Shown: piece by piece, positions 1-20,200 of the stretch | Position numbering within the stretch: position 1 is the stretch's first letter | How the letters are laid out: the number at the start of each line of letters is the position of its first letter | From: Chrysomallon squamiferum | Lineage: Eukaryota; Mollusca; Gastropoda; Neomphalida; Peltospiridae | DNA: 64,000 nucleotides | NCBI GenBank assembly: GCA_012295275.1 | Contig: CM022671.1 | Coordinates: 36,207,683-36,271,682 of the forward strand | Reading direction: 5' to 3' | Translations under genes and position numbers: made by a program | Notes under the pieces: model-generated | The model's database searches: none | Seen by the model: the letters and a program-made list of their open reading frames with translations, nothing else | What the model was told of the DNA's origin: nothing

Positions 1-1122
1 CACACGAACCATGATGGCCTATGATGGCTATGACAATGGCGAATTCTCTGTTTTCGTCCGGTGCCCAAATGCAGATGTTTTCGCTATGTTTATGCAGTCT
101 GTCGACTATGACGGCGGGTAGCAATAATGTCAGAATTGTAACCCTGAATAACAAGAACAGCGGGGAAATAATGAAATAATGAAGCAATGAAATAATGTTG
201 TAGCTTTTAGTAAAAAGAATCCATTAATCGGTGCTAAACGACACACACACACATATATATATATATACATAATAAACGCGTATAAACACATAAAGAATAT
301 CTTATCACTTAACATAAAGGGAAGAAGATTCCCCAAAGTAAGAAGATTCCCCCAAAATCACATGCTAGGGCCTCTTACTAGCCAGTCGTGGGAGTTGGAT
401 GGATGGGTTTACTGGTTTTAAAGGGAAATAACTCGATGGGCGTATTGTGCTAAACTGCACCACCAAAGTGAGAATGAAATGCAGTTTTATACCTATGAGT
501 ATTACAGATTTAAAAATTTTGAATTTGTTACATATATATATATATATATATTTATATTTGTCATTATCTTAAGAGATAAATGTATTTAATACCAAGCCTA
601 AGCTTTAATATTAGATGTTTGTGAATTAAACCCAACTTTTCTGGTTTGTTTTACGTACCAAACGAAAAATATGGCAATGAAAGCTTTTTTTTTTTTGTGA
701 TGAAGTCTGTAGTGCATACTCCACGACACAGACCAAAAACGATCCACTGAGATAACGAGAAGAGTGAACACAGAGGCGAAAGTCATGCCGTAGTCGAAGA
801 AGATCCAGACGCCGCACATGAACTGTCCAAACGGCCAGTAGCCAAGTACCGTGTTTATCGTGTTAAAACTCATAGCAGTGACGGCCACGGCAACGTCCGT
901 GACAGCGAGGTTGACGATGTAGTAGTTAAAAACTGTGTGCAGGCGTTTTTCTCTGGTCACTGCAATTAGCACCATAATGTTGCCTACAAGCGTTACCAAT
1001 ACAACGAAATAAAGTCCTACTCCAGCAAGAATGTTTGTCCAGTGTATTGAACTTATATCTATTGTTACAGTTTGGTTATATAGAATTAACTCAGAGCGTA
1101 TTGGAACCATGGTTGCTAGCAA
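1..1122 (-). CDS. Muscarinic/amine-like class A GPCR, partial (TM1-TM5)
   Basis: Two coding exons on the minus strand, 1122-659 and 143-1 (cut by the window edge), joined across a GTACGT donor and a TTCAG acceptor with the split Trp codon restored in TM4. The protein starts at the Met at 1122 (a second Met is at codon 5) and has an N-glycosylation site NQT ahead of TM1. Visible landmarks are GN in TM1, NLAVTD in TM2, the extracellular Cys and an Asp in TM3 (WIFFDYG, the position that binds the amine in aminergic receptors), then DRF in place of DRY, the TM4 Trp, and an ECL2 Cys in ENICIW. The 'GYWPFG...C..W...DY' and 'LL.IS.DR' spacing is closest to muscarinic receptors, but ligand identity is not provable. 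TM6-TM7 and the C-tail lie left of the window. A plasma-membrane G-protein-coupled receptor is inferred. Exon 1-143 is too short for ORF finders but continues TM4 exactly. Confidence 0.85.
144..658 (-). other. GPCR intron between TM1-TM4 and TM4-TM5 exons
   Basis: The donor (GTACGT on the minus strand) is at 658-653 and the acceptor AG at 145-144. The intron contains a short (CA)n/(TA)n tract at about 240-268 and another TA tract at about 533-552. No other coding signal is visible. Confidence 0.75.
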
Positions 1123-1312
1123 TTATCTAGATTAACACCGTTTGAATCATTATAAACACTGGATCTAGAACCCGATATATTCATGAGACAGCTTCATGGG
1201 ACAAAACTGCAGTCGTCTTTTCTTCTGATAATCATGTCATTAAATGACATTGTGGTATAAACACTGTATTGTGTCGAGTTGCCAAAACTGTGTCAAACTC
1301 GAAGAACCTAAA

Positions 1313-1381
1313 TGACGTTACAATGATCTGGAAATATATTACGTCACAGTCACGTGAGACTGAAAATAAAAATTGACGTAA
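1313..1381. promoter_or_regulatory. Cluster of CRE/ATF-like sites with an E-box
   Basis: Three close matches to the palindromic CRE family lie within 70 bp: TGACGTTA at 1313, TTACGTCA at 1339 and TGACGTAA at 1374. A perfect E-box, CACGTG, lies at 1351. The cluster is 190-260 bp upstream of the GPCR start codon on its 5' side and about 1.35 kb upstream of the divergent p38 start. Motif matches are seen; regulatory function is inferred and unproven. Confidence 0.3.
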
Positions 1382-2069
1382 ATGTATACACGCCGGAGTT
1401 ATTTATGTAACTTACGCGTTATAAGACATGCATTAAAATAATGATTTAACATAAATTCATTAAATATTCTGAGCGCATATTTGTTAAAATTATATAGTCT
1501 GTTAGATAACCTGTATTTCTTTTTTTTTTTTTTTCTTAATAATAATACCAGGTAATTGTATATACGGGGTAATATATAATAAAGATTAAAATGACTGCGA
1601 ACATGAACCAGAATGAAAACTGCTCATAAAAACAATTAGCGAAATGGCGACTGAAGCAGTTTGTGGTTCGTTATATCTTACCCAAACGTCGCCAAATTTT
1701 GATGGTTTTCTGGTTCATTTAAAGGCTTTCTGTGAGCTTAATTCCACCGTTTTCATTATTATTGATTAAAGAACTGTTTACACCGAAACAGAACAAATCC
1801 AAAAGTCAGCGCAAAGTCCATCTCGAGTACAAACGGCTGCAGTGAAAAATGACTAAAAGACGTAACCTCCCTGTATATAAAGTTTAGTGAAAGTTGGTAG
1901 CTGTTTACAAGAAAATATCATTACCGAACTAACTAGTACCTTAAGAGATTTCGAAAAAAAAAAACAGAGATGAGTAAACCCAGTACACTCATTATGCATG
2001 CGGCATAAAGTTTGAGAACAGGACTACATTCTGTCCATGTAAAAGGCGAAAACTGGAAGAAAAAAATAA

Positions 2070-2088
2070 TTACAACAACAACAACGAC

Positions 2089-2130
<42 letters not shown>

Positions 2131-2190
2131 TTAATTAATTAATTAATTAATTAATTAATTAATTAATTAATACATAAATAAATAAATAAT
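2070..2190. repeat. AT-rich simple repeats (AAC, AAT, TTAA units)
   Basis: Adjacent low-complexity runs: an ACA run, about fifteen AAT units, then about eleven TTAA units and an AAAT run. Replication slippage explains them. Confidence 0.9.
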
Positions 2191-2277
2191 CAGACCTTAA
2201 ATAGAATAATTCATTTTAATAAAAACACAAATACATGCTTTCACATACAAACATTTTCATACTTAAATACATACATG

Positions 2278-2280
<3 letters not shown>

Positions 2281-2321
<41 letters not shown>
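2281..2321. repeat. (GT)n microsatellite
   Basis: About 20 uninterrupted GT dinucleotides in the GPCR/p38 spacer. Confidence 0.95.
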
Positions 2322-2324
<3 letters not shown>

Positions 2325-2717
2325 CAACAATTCCGTCAATTTCGCTGTAATTAACGATGTTATCCGAATGAGAAAGGGACTTTCCATTGAAAAGATGCTT
2401 GGTTTCTAATTGGTCAATCAAAGTATCTGAGTCGCTCCGAATCGGAAATTAACACTGTAGCGAAATGTGCCGAAAATGTCCGATTTATTTTTGTCGCCAC
2501 TCCTTTGCATATCCGTCTGTGCGTCATAATCCGGAAACCAGACGAGACTGGGAAGGAGAATGTTAAAAAGTTTCATAGTTTATCTACAGCGTCAAGGAAA
2601 GATATTTGTGCAAAATAATTATTGCTGCAGAACGTGTAACAATCAGAAACAAGACAGTATATTTCAAGAACATATTAATACGCTTTTCAGTGATTTTTAT
2701 GGCATAAAGTGTTAAGA

Positions 2718-9714
<6,997 letters not shown>

Positions 9715-9908
9715 AGTAGCTGTGTGCGAGAGTTATAATCTTCTATCTGAGACGAGTATAAAAGTCATATCAGACTGAGTGTGAGTGTTATTAAACCACA
9801 GTGTGAGAAAAACATATCTTCATCTAGTAGAACATGAACCTGTACACTGACTGTTTTCTTCACAAATAACACTGTTTTTATTTATTCTCAACATCACTCT
9901 TTGCTGCT

Positions 9909-9914
9909 AATAAA
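9909..9914 (+). terminator. p38 polyadenylation signal AATAAA
   Basis: Canonical AATAAA about 195 nt after the p38 stop codon, followed by a T-rich element (TTTGATAATTTTTC). It is the first strong candidate for the mRNA 3' end. Confidence 0.5.
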
Positions 9915-10646
9915 GTTTGATAATTTTTCTATACTTCTGATTTATTATCTTACAAGAAAGTTAAATTATTTTCAACAAAGCATTGGTAATTTTTCCGAAA
10001 TTTTATATATATATAAAGATATATTTTTTCTTCATATATCAGATGTAATCTCTCAAGAAAACAAGAACTGACAGAGATTTGTTACGTTAACTTCATTAGC
10101 AAGAAAGATTGGTAACCATTATGAATAAAGTAGTGTGTTAATTGGATTTTTTTGTGAAAAAAAAAAATATATATATATATATTATTTTTTATGTATACGT
10201 GATATATTAATCCTGTTTCTTTAACAGAAAAAATCAATTTGAAGTGAGCACATTTTGACAAACCACAGGAACATTTATTTAAAAAAAAAAAATTTCACAT
10301 TGCAAGATATATATATATAATTTTTTTTTTTTTTCTTTTTTTTTTTAATAAGCCATTTTTTTTCTTCTGTATAACCAAGATAAACATAAATGTAAAGATT
10401 TTCCCTTAAAAATGAGAACAAGTATGCCAACTGGTGATTTTAATCTTCATATATTCTGTGCATAACAATGAAGCCTTCAGGTAAATTTTCTATATTTGTA
10501 AATAGCAGTAAATGAGTAAATAATGTTAAAAAAGTCATTTAGTTAAGTGAATATTTTCACATTATTTATTTTGTCATTTTCTGGCTCGTCTGAGATTAAC
10601 TCAGAGATGTTTGTACATGTCATCTTACATACAATACAGTGTTAAC

Positions 10647-10650
<4 letters not shown>

Positions 10651-10684
<34 letters not shown>

Positions 10685-10744
10685 ATATACATAAACATAC
10701 ATACTTATGTGTGTGTATAATATATATATAAACATACATACTTA

Positions 10745-10776
<32 letters not shown>

Positions 10777-10785
10777 CACAATCAT
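10651..10785. repeat. Compound GT/TA microsatellite with duplicated linker
   Basis: A (GT)n run is followed by two copies of a CATACATACTTATGTGTG-type linker, each ending in TA repeats. Confidence 0.85.
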
Positions 10786-13002
10786 ATCATATATAACTGT
10801 TATTGTATACTTTAACTTAAACTTTCATGTTCATTCAGTTTAAAATATTTCAGTTCAGGTCTGTTGAAGTGATCTGTTCTCATTGATTCAGTGTTTCAGA
10901 CTTAACTGACATTATAAATGTAACAACAGCATATTTAGCTTAATATTATTTCTAAATGGATGGGGTTTTGGGGATGGGTTTTAAACTTTTTTTTTTTTAT
11001 AACTGAAAAACTTATTGCTAATAGTTTAATTGTTAAGGGGGAGAAAAAGATATACGTTTGAATATTTTATATATGGGACTTTAAAAAACTCCACGATAAC
11101 ACTTAAAAAATAAAAAATGATAATAAAAATAAATTAAAATGATTATCCATGGTCTGAAATTATTAATGTTAAGATTGATCAATAAATATATGAGTTTGAC
11201 ACAGACTTGACTGAGTTTTTCATTCTACCTCAAAAAAGAAATCAGTAGATTTATCATGATTAAAATATGTTCAGACATGAAACTAATTGCATTGTGGAAA
11301 TAAGCTTTGGTGTTACCTTCAACCAACAGTAATATACACCACGGTAGACTTCAGTTTGCACATTATTAATTCAAATGTTTTTATATCAAATTTTATTACA
11401 TATCTTTTCTTTTTAATTTATTACACAAAACACATTTTTAGATGTCTTTTTAAGGAAAATATCTGGTAGATATATTTCACATTCAGTAATTGTTGATTTT
11501 TAGAATTGTCTCTGTTAACAAAATATTTTGAAATCCTGTAATTAATTTTTTTTTTACTGTGTATAATGTTGTAATTTTGATACATGCTTGTTTTATGGGT
11601 TTTGAACCCATGTTTTTCCACTCTGTAGTAACATTAACTTCAGTTTTTTACATGTTGAACACACACAGGAAATTTTCTGTTTTCTACATTCTCTTTTCAC
11701 TGTTAATTTTATCAACCACAATAACAATGATATATAAAAAAACATCCAAATAGACCAATTATTTTTGTACAAAAAAGTGAGATTTAAACACTGTAAATAG
11801 GTAACACATAAACATTGTGTAAACAGGCAGTGTGTAGACCCTGTGTAAACAGGTAACATATTTTCTAGTTGTTTTGTGATAACTACAATCAGAACTCTGT
11901 GATACCTGATTTCATTTTCTGTTAATAAGCTTTAGTAATCAAAGATAAATGTTCTTTGTTTTATCACTGGACTGTTCAGTGCTTGCTTACACACCATACA
12001 GACATACAGACACACACACACACACACATAGACACGCTGTTATGTTTTATGTACGTTTAAGTTTGCATAATGATTTTACGCCACTTTTGTTTTTAAACAG
12101 GTTTATTTTAAAATATTTAACTGTGTAATCAGAGTAATGTATTGCTAATGACTATTAGTAATCAATGTTTATTCATTAATGGATTATTTTATACTACCAC
12201 TGTCAACATTCTCTCATGATTGCTAGAAAAACACACCAAAAATTGATTTTAGACTAATGACATGACAGATTTTATTCAGCAAGACATTCTGATGACAGAA
12301 TGTTGTTCTGATTTAGTGACCTTTTATTTATTTTTCATCAAACAAATTTCAACCTTTGGAAATAAAGTTTTTAGTGTTTTTTCATCTGTTTGATTTGAAA
12401 TTAATTTCTTTTTTTATTTTGCTTTGTTCTTTTTTTTTTTTTTTCAGGCTTTAAATACTTTTCTTCTCATTTTATTACATGCTTTAAATACACACATATT
12501 TCATGTTAGTGCAGTGATGCCAAAGTAATTTAGAAATTGTATGTACTTTACACTGTGCAATCAATAACTAGTTATTTGTAATGCAATTTGCTCATCTATG
12601 CAAATGCACATAGTGTAATAATGATGATGAAGTGGAAAATAACTTTAAAATGCACAAATTAGAAAGACTGAATACTGTAACAGTCTGTGAGAGTGATTGT
12701 TCCTCTGTTGAAATACGCTGGATATAGGTTGGATGTAGGAGAAAGGATATTTTGTATATAGAGAGTGTAATACACAGATTACAGCTGTACATATATTATA
12801 CTGAATAAAATACAGATTTAAAATAAAATAACCCAGAAATATAGTTTTAGTTGTAAACATTTGCTCAAAGTCACTTTTAAAATATTTATGATTTGTTTTG
12901 AGCAAAGAGTTATTTAAGTTTGAAAACTAAAACATTTTTGAGAATAAGCTTGTATTTTTTTTTTTTTTTTTTTTAAATTTTATAAGTACACTATACAGTT
13001 AT

Positions 13003-13041
<39 letters not shown>

Positions 13042-13369
13042 TATATATTTTAACCAAATTAGATGTAAAAAAATTGAGAAAAAAGGTGATGTATGTCCTA
13101 ATAAAATTATTTGTTACAATTTAAGAAACAAATTACAGATTGGAGTATACAGAGTTTTTGTTTTGAATGTAGTAGTATATTTGTATATAGAAAAGGATTA
13201 ACTACTTTATAATATCATGTATATAAGAAAAATGTTTTGATTGCATGTAAGTTTTAAACAAAGAAATAAATCCGAAGTATTTACCGTTCCAAATGGATTT
13301 TGTTTTTCATGTTTAGATATTTTTAAGAATATATTTTAGTATTTTTAATTCTGTTCAGTTATGACATTT

Positions 13370-13585
13370 TTACAAATGTATTCTTGTATTTTTGTTATTT
13401 CTGTATGTTGTTCTAGTTTTAATTTTTATTATTAATGGTGTTTTGTGGGAGGGGGTTAGGGCTAGATAAATATATTTTTGAAAATATATTCTATTATTTT
13501 TGTTTAGCATTGTGGTACTAGTTTTATTTATCAATGGTGTCTTGTAGCGTGGAGTTGAAGGGTGTAAGATTAATGAAGTCAAAGG
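13370..13585. repeat. Diverged two-copy tandem repeat
   Basis: Two imperfect copies of about 110 bp, each containing 'TATT.TTGTT', 'CTAGTTTTA' and 'AATGGTGT.TTGT'. The minus-strand ORF across it shows the same repeat at peptide level and has no recognisable domain. Probably non-coding. Confidence 0.45.
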
Positions 13586-14275
13586 TTGATTCTGATATTA
13601 AGGCTTATCAGAACATGGGGCTTCAGTTCAAAGGGAAGGTGGAAAATAAAATATTTCTTGCTACTACTCTTTTACATTATATAAATATTCAACACATCTT
13701 TAACACTTAACCTGTTTCAATTAAATATTTATTCATCAGTGAGTGTAGAATTTAGCTAAAAATAAAGTGTTTTTGAATTACTTTGGTTTCATTCACTGTA
13801 AAATCCTTTTAATCAGAAATTAACTTCAACCCTTTTTCAGTATTTGCAGTTGTTTGATAAACAAAAAAAACAAAAAATGTTTTGTTAATAAAAGAATGAC
13901 ATGTCCAAAGTGATGCTTCTTGTGATATGTTTCTTACTTTATTGTTAGTAAAGGCTTGTTTACAAACAATACTCCTTCCACAACAAATTTGTTTTTTTAT
14001 GATGCAACATTATTTAGATTAGATTTTTTTCAGGGGAGGGTGGTTATATATCTGATTTAAACAAGAATTTAAACAAGATTTAAGAATTTAAACAAAACAA
14101 CAAAAACACTGTTTAACAATTTTTTTTTTATTTTTAAATTCAATAAACATGCTGAACAATGAAATTTTAACATCAAAAATCACCTGATTAAATTTTTTTT
14201 AAATAATTCATTTTGCTAAAACACAAGTTTTAAAAAAGAACAATATTTTCTTATTTTTAACATTTTTATTTTTAA

Positions 14276-14311
<36 letters not shown>

Positions 14312-17218
14312 TACTGCTGCTGCTACTTTAAATATGTATTTGGTATTTTTCTGCCATAAACCAAACTAAAAATTCTTACTGGAACTGAATATTTTCTTTA
14401 AAATAAAGTCAGGGCTGTGGTATGTCCTCTTATTTTGGATACCGCAATCTTAAAGTTACATGGATTTCTTGATTACAAATACACCATAAAGCCATTGTAA
14501 TGTAAATAATAATGACAAAATAAAATAAATATTTTGATTCTCAATTTTAAATTCTGGTCAAGTAACATTTAATGTCCATATACATGTGTGTGTATATATA
14601 TACATATATACATATATATACCAAGAAATTAGTATGAACTGTTTCAAAATAAAGCAGATATTTTTAATATCTTTGTAAGAGCACATTCTCGGATCACAGA
14701 TTTATATCATTTATAATAAAACATTTAAAATTTGTTATCCATCATTACCTTTATTTTTGTTATCATGATGATCATCATATTTTTATTTTTATGATACATC
14801 AGTCAGCTGTTTCTTACATTAATCAAATTTAAATATGTCAAATTAAATTATTTAGACAGACTGATAAAATGACAAATTTCCCAAGACCAGTTCAATTAGT
14901 CTAACTAAAAACATCAATAAGAAACATTAACAAGAACTAAACTATTTTTTTTAAATAGTTTTCAAACAGATTTCAATATCATAACAATATATGAATGCAT
15001 GTCAAGACAAATTCCTGTTAGTAAAGAAGTTTTAAAGAGAAAAGTTAACTATTAAAACAACCAGAAACCTTAAAAACTGCCATTTTCAAACTAATAACAA
15101 AATATTTACAAGCCAAGCACTGCTGAATCAGCAGAAATGTGAGATGTTACACTTTGGTTAATGAAAAATACATGAACAAGCTCTGATGCATGGAAAAATA
15201 TTTTTCTGTAGAAGTATAGAGACAAACAAACTAAAAACTTTTTTTTTGTTTTTTTTGTTAATCATCACTGAAAAACAGTCTTCTGTCTAATCTATTAAAA
15301 GTAATGATGTACATTTGTATGTATGATAACCACAGTCAACTGAAATCTCTGTTCAGTTGTTCATTTTCTGAAAACTATTTACCTATTGATATAACAATGT
15401 TGTTTTGTTCCTATCTAACATATACACTGAAACAAAACAAGTGATAATAATGATAATATCATTTCCCTGGACTAAAAACTTAATTCATTAGTGACTAGGC
15501 AATAAATAAAGAAATTTAGAAGAATTAAATTAGCAAAATAGTTTCTGTTATAGTGTCTGTGCAGTAATACTGCTATAAGCAAATTTTATTTAAAAACAAA
15601 ATATAAATTTATTAAGGTTCCACATTAAACAACCAAAACAAACCCAAATGAAAACATCTGTTGGTCATTTTATCATTTCAGAAAAAAACATTTCTCAAAT
15701 TGTCTTTTAATGTCTGGTTTTGGATCTCCAAAACTGAACTATAATCTATCATTTCAGACAAATTTATTTTTGCTGTCTATTATTACACAGAAAAAACATG
15801 AAGAAATGAAATATTATTTCAGTAATTGATGAATTCAGAAAGACTGCAATGTAAATTGATTCATTAAAGTGGATTTTTCAAAGATTTTTCTAACTTAACT
15901 CCACATTATCAAAAGATAAAAGATAACTTGAGTTCAACCAGTGTCATGGATCAATAACATAAAAATAACTGTTTAGAACAGGACAAAACATAATTACTAA
16001 TGTAACAGGTTTGCAAGTTCAAAGGAGCTGAATTATGACAAAAGATATCAAAATATTCAGATGAATGTTACAGTAAAGAGAAACATTTCCTGTAAATATA
16101 TTTCTTTGTTTCTTCTTGTTCAACTGGGGTTTTGTGTTTGTTATTTTGTAGTTGTTTTTTTCTTGTAAAAGAGATATAGGTAAGTAAGAAAGATATGAAC
16201 ACAGATTTGGTATAAAATTAAATAAATAATAAAATAATCAACTATGGAAATCAGAACATATTCTGTCAAATGATAATCAGTCAGGTTTCATTTCTTATTT
16301 CAGACAAGTAAATGCAATTTTAGATCTGAACTGGGGTGTGTTATATTAACAAAATGATGAAAATTTAAAATAAAAAAAAGAGAAAAATAAATAAATAAAT
16401 ATTTGTTGAAATAAAATATCTTGCTGATATCTCCGCCATAGCTAATGATTAAATGAGATGCTTAGTCATTCCTCAGCCCAATTTAAAATCAGAACAAATG
16501 TCTTTGCAAGTTGAAGGTCATCAAATCTTGGCAATTTCATTAAAATATAAAAATAATGGAATGTTTTGAAGCCATGCGTAAGAACAAATCTCTGTTAGTT
16601 GTTTTTTTTAAATAAAAGTTCCATTCGAACCAAAGTGATCTGAAGAGGAAAAGGAAAACAGATTAAAATGGATATTAAGAAATATTAATTACATGTTAAG
16701 TTTATTCTGTAACACATTAGACTAGAAATGAGACTGATGTGTTAAATATTAGATGTTTACATTCAAATTTACCAGACTAACTTGTGTCTTACCAGCACCA
16801 ATACATATTTTAAATACATTATGTGTTCTTCAAAATTAATGTTTTATTATCATTTTTATAGTTTTATGTATGAAAATGTGTGAAAAATAAATTGCTGTAA
16901 AGGTTATTTCTCCTTTTGTTAGGACTAATTTTGTACATAGAGGTGTTACATAACAAAGCTAAATTACTTTTTATTATATTTTGTGTCAAACAAAACAGTA
17001 ACTTGGAAATAATAAAATGTAAATAGTATTACAGAAACTGTTTAAAATGAGTTATTTTAAATCACAAAGTATTACATGTTCATCAAGTTCTAACATGGAA
17101 AAGAGTTTCTATAGTACCTTACATAGATGTTAATTGTTATGTGGTAACCTATCTATATTTTATTTATCTATATCAATGTACCTATGTTGGTAGTTCTGTT
17201 GTTTCTATGGTAACTTAC

Positions 17219-20200
17219 CTATGTTGAAGGTTCTGTTGTTTCTATATTAAAATCTCTGAGGATTTTATCAAGGTGCTCAACATTTGGTTTCATCAGTCGC
17301 AGGTGATTTTCAATATCACTATAAACCTGAAACAACACACAAAACAATATCACTATAAATCTGAAACAACACACAAAACAACTTTCATTATCACTATGAA
17401 CCTGAAACAACACACAATATCTCTATAAACCTGAAACAACACAACTTTCAATATCACTATAAACCTGAAACAACACACAAAACAATATCACTATAAACCT
17501 GAAACAACACAACTTTCAATATCACTATAAACCTGAAACAACACACAAAACAACTTTCAATATCACTATAAACCTAAACACAACACAACTTTCAGTATCA
17601 CTATAAACCTAAACACAACACACAACTTTCAGTATCACTATAAACCTAAACAACACAAAACACAACTTTCAGTATCACTATAAACCTAAACAACACAACA
17701 CACAACTTTCAGTATCACTATAAACCTAAACAACACAACACACAACTTTCAGTATCACTATAAACCTAAAACAACACACAACACAACTTTCAGTATCACT
17801 ATAAACCTAAACAACACAACACACAACTTTCACTATCACTATAAACCTAAACAACACACAACACACAACTTTCAGTATCACTATAAACCTAAACAACACA
17901 ACACACAACTTTCAGTATCACTATAAACCTAAACAACACAACACACAACTTTCAGTATCACTATAAACCTAAACAACACAACACACAACTTTCAGTATCA
18001 CTATAAACCTGAAACAACACACAACACACAACTTTCAGTATCACTATAAACCTAAACAACACACAACACACAACTTTCAGTATCACTATAAACCTAAACA
18101 ACACAACACACAACTTTCAGTATCACTATAAACCTGAAACAACACACAACACACAACTTTCAGTATCACTATAAGCCTGAAACAACACACAACACACAAC
18201 TTTCAGTATCACTATAAACCTGAAACAACACACAACTTTCAGTATCACTATAAACCTAAACAACACAACACACAACTTTCAGTATCACTATAAACCTAAA
18301 CAACACACAACACAACTTTCAGTATCACTATAAACCTGAAACAACACAACACACAACTTTCAGTATCACTATAAACCTAAACAACACAACACACAACTTT
18401 CAGTATCACTATAAACCTAAACAACACAACACACAACTTTCAGTATCACTATAAACCTAAACAACACAAAACACAACTTTCAGTATCACTATAAACCTAA
18501 ACAACACACAACACAACTTTCAGTATCACTATAAACCTAAACAAAACAACACACAACTTTCAGTATCACTATAAACCTGAAACAACACACAACTTTCAGT
18601 ATCACTATAAGCCTGAAACAACACACAACACAACTCTGAATTGATAGTCGTGAATGAATGTGTACCTTTTACATGTATTTTTCCATTTTTTTTATTTTTT
18701 ATTTTTTAATAAATGGTGTAATACGATATGAAGAAAATCTTCAGATGCAAATCCATGGGTTTCTCTTACCAGTTAGCAACAAGTGATTCTGTGTACAAAC
18801 CTTCTCAGTCAGCATAAGACAACAAGTTGTGTATATTCTTATAGTAAGACTTAGCATAATTTATTCTGAGCAAGAGGATCCACAAAACTCCATTACAAAC
18901 ACTCGGACACACACACACACTTATCAAGAAGAAAATCAAGGGGTTAGAGCCAGAAGTGCATATAAATATATAAGCACTTAAGACCCTCTGTCAACATTTC
19001 ACTAAAACTAACTAATTTCTCAACAACTCAAGGTAACTAAGAATTTTAAATTTAAAATTTTAATTTTATTAAACCACAATATTCTCTATTCTATTCTATT
19101 TTTTATTACCCATCCCTGGAAAAACAACAAAAAACATTGAGAATCTTGTTAACTAATTCTCTAATTAATTGTTTTGACTTACCTCTTCATCTGTGACATC
19201 CTTGTTAGTTTTCAGTTTCTCTATGAATGTTGTTCTGGTAGGACAAGCTTTTGTTAGTTGCTATTAAAAAATAAACAATTGTAAATTAAAATATTATCAG
19301 TATGTATGTGCTCTATATAGTATACCAAAAAAAATTGTCTTTTAAAGGGAGGGAGAGAGACATCTCTGGAAAAACAGATAAAAGATACAAACAAATGAGG
19401 GAAAGAGTGAAAAAAAAAGATGTTCAATGTTCAGTTTATTAATGTGTGGTTTGTATGTCTAACCAAGTGATAAATAAAGAGTATACTAACTGAAATAATT
19501 TGTCTCAACATCCAGTTGTGATGTTGTTTGAGAATTTTTTCATACGCTTTCAGAAGAAACTGCTGAATGTTCTCAGTTCTTTCATTCTTCCCTTCCTCTA
19601 CCACCATAGACAGGAACTCCAGAATAAATGCCAAACCTCTGAAATAATCAGCATGTATTTCAAACCAATTTTGATTGTGCATAAAATAAATTTAAATTCT
19701 ATGAATTAATCATACTAATAATTGTGTGTACAAGTTAAAAAATTAATTTCAATACATTTTACAGTTTTCACAAATATAAATTGTATATTTGAATTTTTAT
19801 TATTATTATTTATCATTTTACCTTTTAAGCCAGAGAGCTCCGACTTGGCCATTAGTCGAGCTTTTGGTTTCCAGTTCCTCTTCAATGATGGCGTTGATTG
19901 TTGAGAACTGCTCAGGATTAGTCTGATATTTAGAATCAATTTTCTAAAACAAGAAAATTGTTCATTTACAATTAAATATTCAAAACAATAGACAAGCAAT
20001 CTTTGTAATTGGAATTAAATTTCTGTGTAATAATAATACTACATTCAAAATAAATGTGAATTAATATGACGAGTAAATTGATTGTGGAACGTGTCTAAAC
20101 TAGTGAAATTATTTTAACCTACTTACATCAATGTTTCCTTGAATGTCATTTTTTATCATCATGAACATTGTTGGCCCAAGGACATCTAATTAAAAATAAA

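Larger units (their letters stand above)
1123..2717. other. Divergent intergenic region between GPCR and p38 MAPK
   Basis: This head-to-head spacer must hold the 5' UTRs and promoters of both neighbours. Besides the CRE-like cluster it contains an AT-rich tandem tract (2070-2190), a (GT)n tract (2281-2321) and an inverted CCAAT box (ATTGG, about 2410) about 300 bp before the p38 start. No coding ORF is visible. Confidence 0.6.
9936..17218. other. Convergent intergenic region between p38 and GLTP 3' ends
   Basis: About 7.3 kb of very AT-rich DNA with poly-T runs, TA/GT microsatellites and many short spurious ORFs. No exon with protein homology, RNA gene or transposon ORF is recognised. The GLTP 3' UTR and any longer p38 3' UTR must lie here. 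Confidence 0.6.

Noticed and set aside
626-817. 63-residue minus-strand ORF within the GPCR exon
   Set aside because: Out-of-frame shadow of the TM3-TM4 coding sequence.
10690-10790. Possible transposon ends around the GT/TA tracts
   Set aside because: Only dinucleotide expansions and a duplicated linker; no terminal inverted repeats or ORF.
11593-11859. Short ORFs in the p38/GLTP spacer
   Set aside because: AT-rich, no homology, no splice or codon signature; treated as chance ORFs.
17311-18640. CRISPR-like array of repeats with regular spacing
   Set aside because: Units are contiguous tandem copies without unique spacers, in an animal gene intron; it is a minisatellite.
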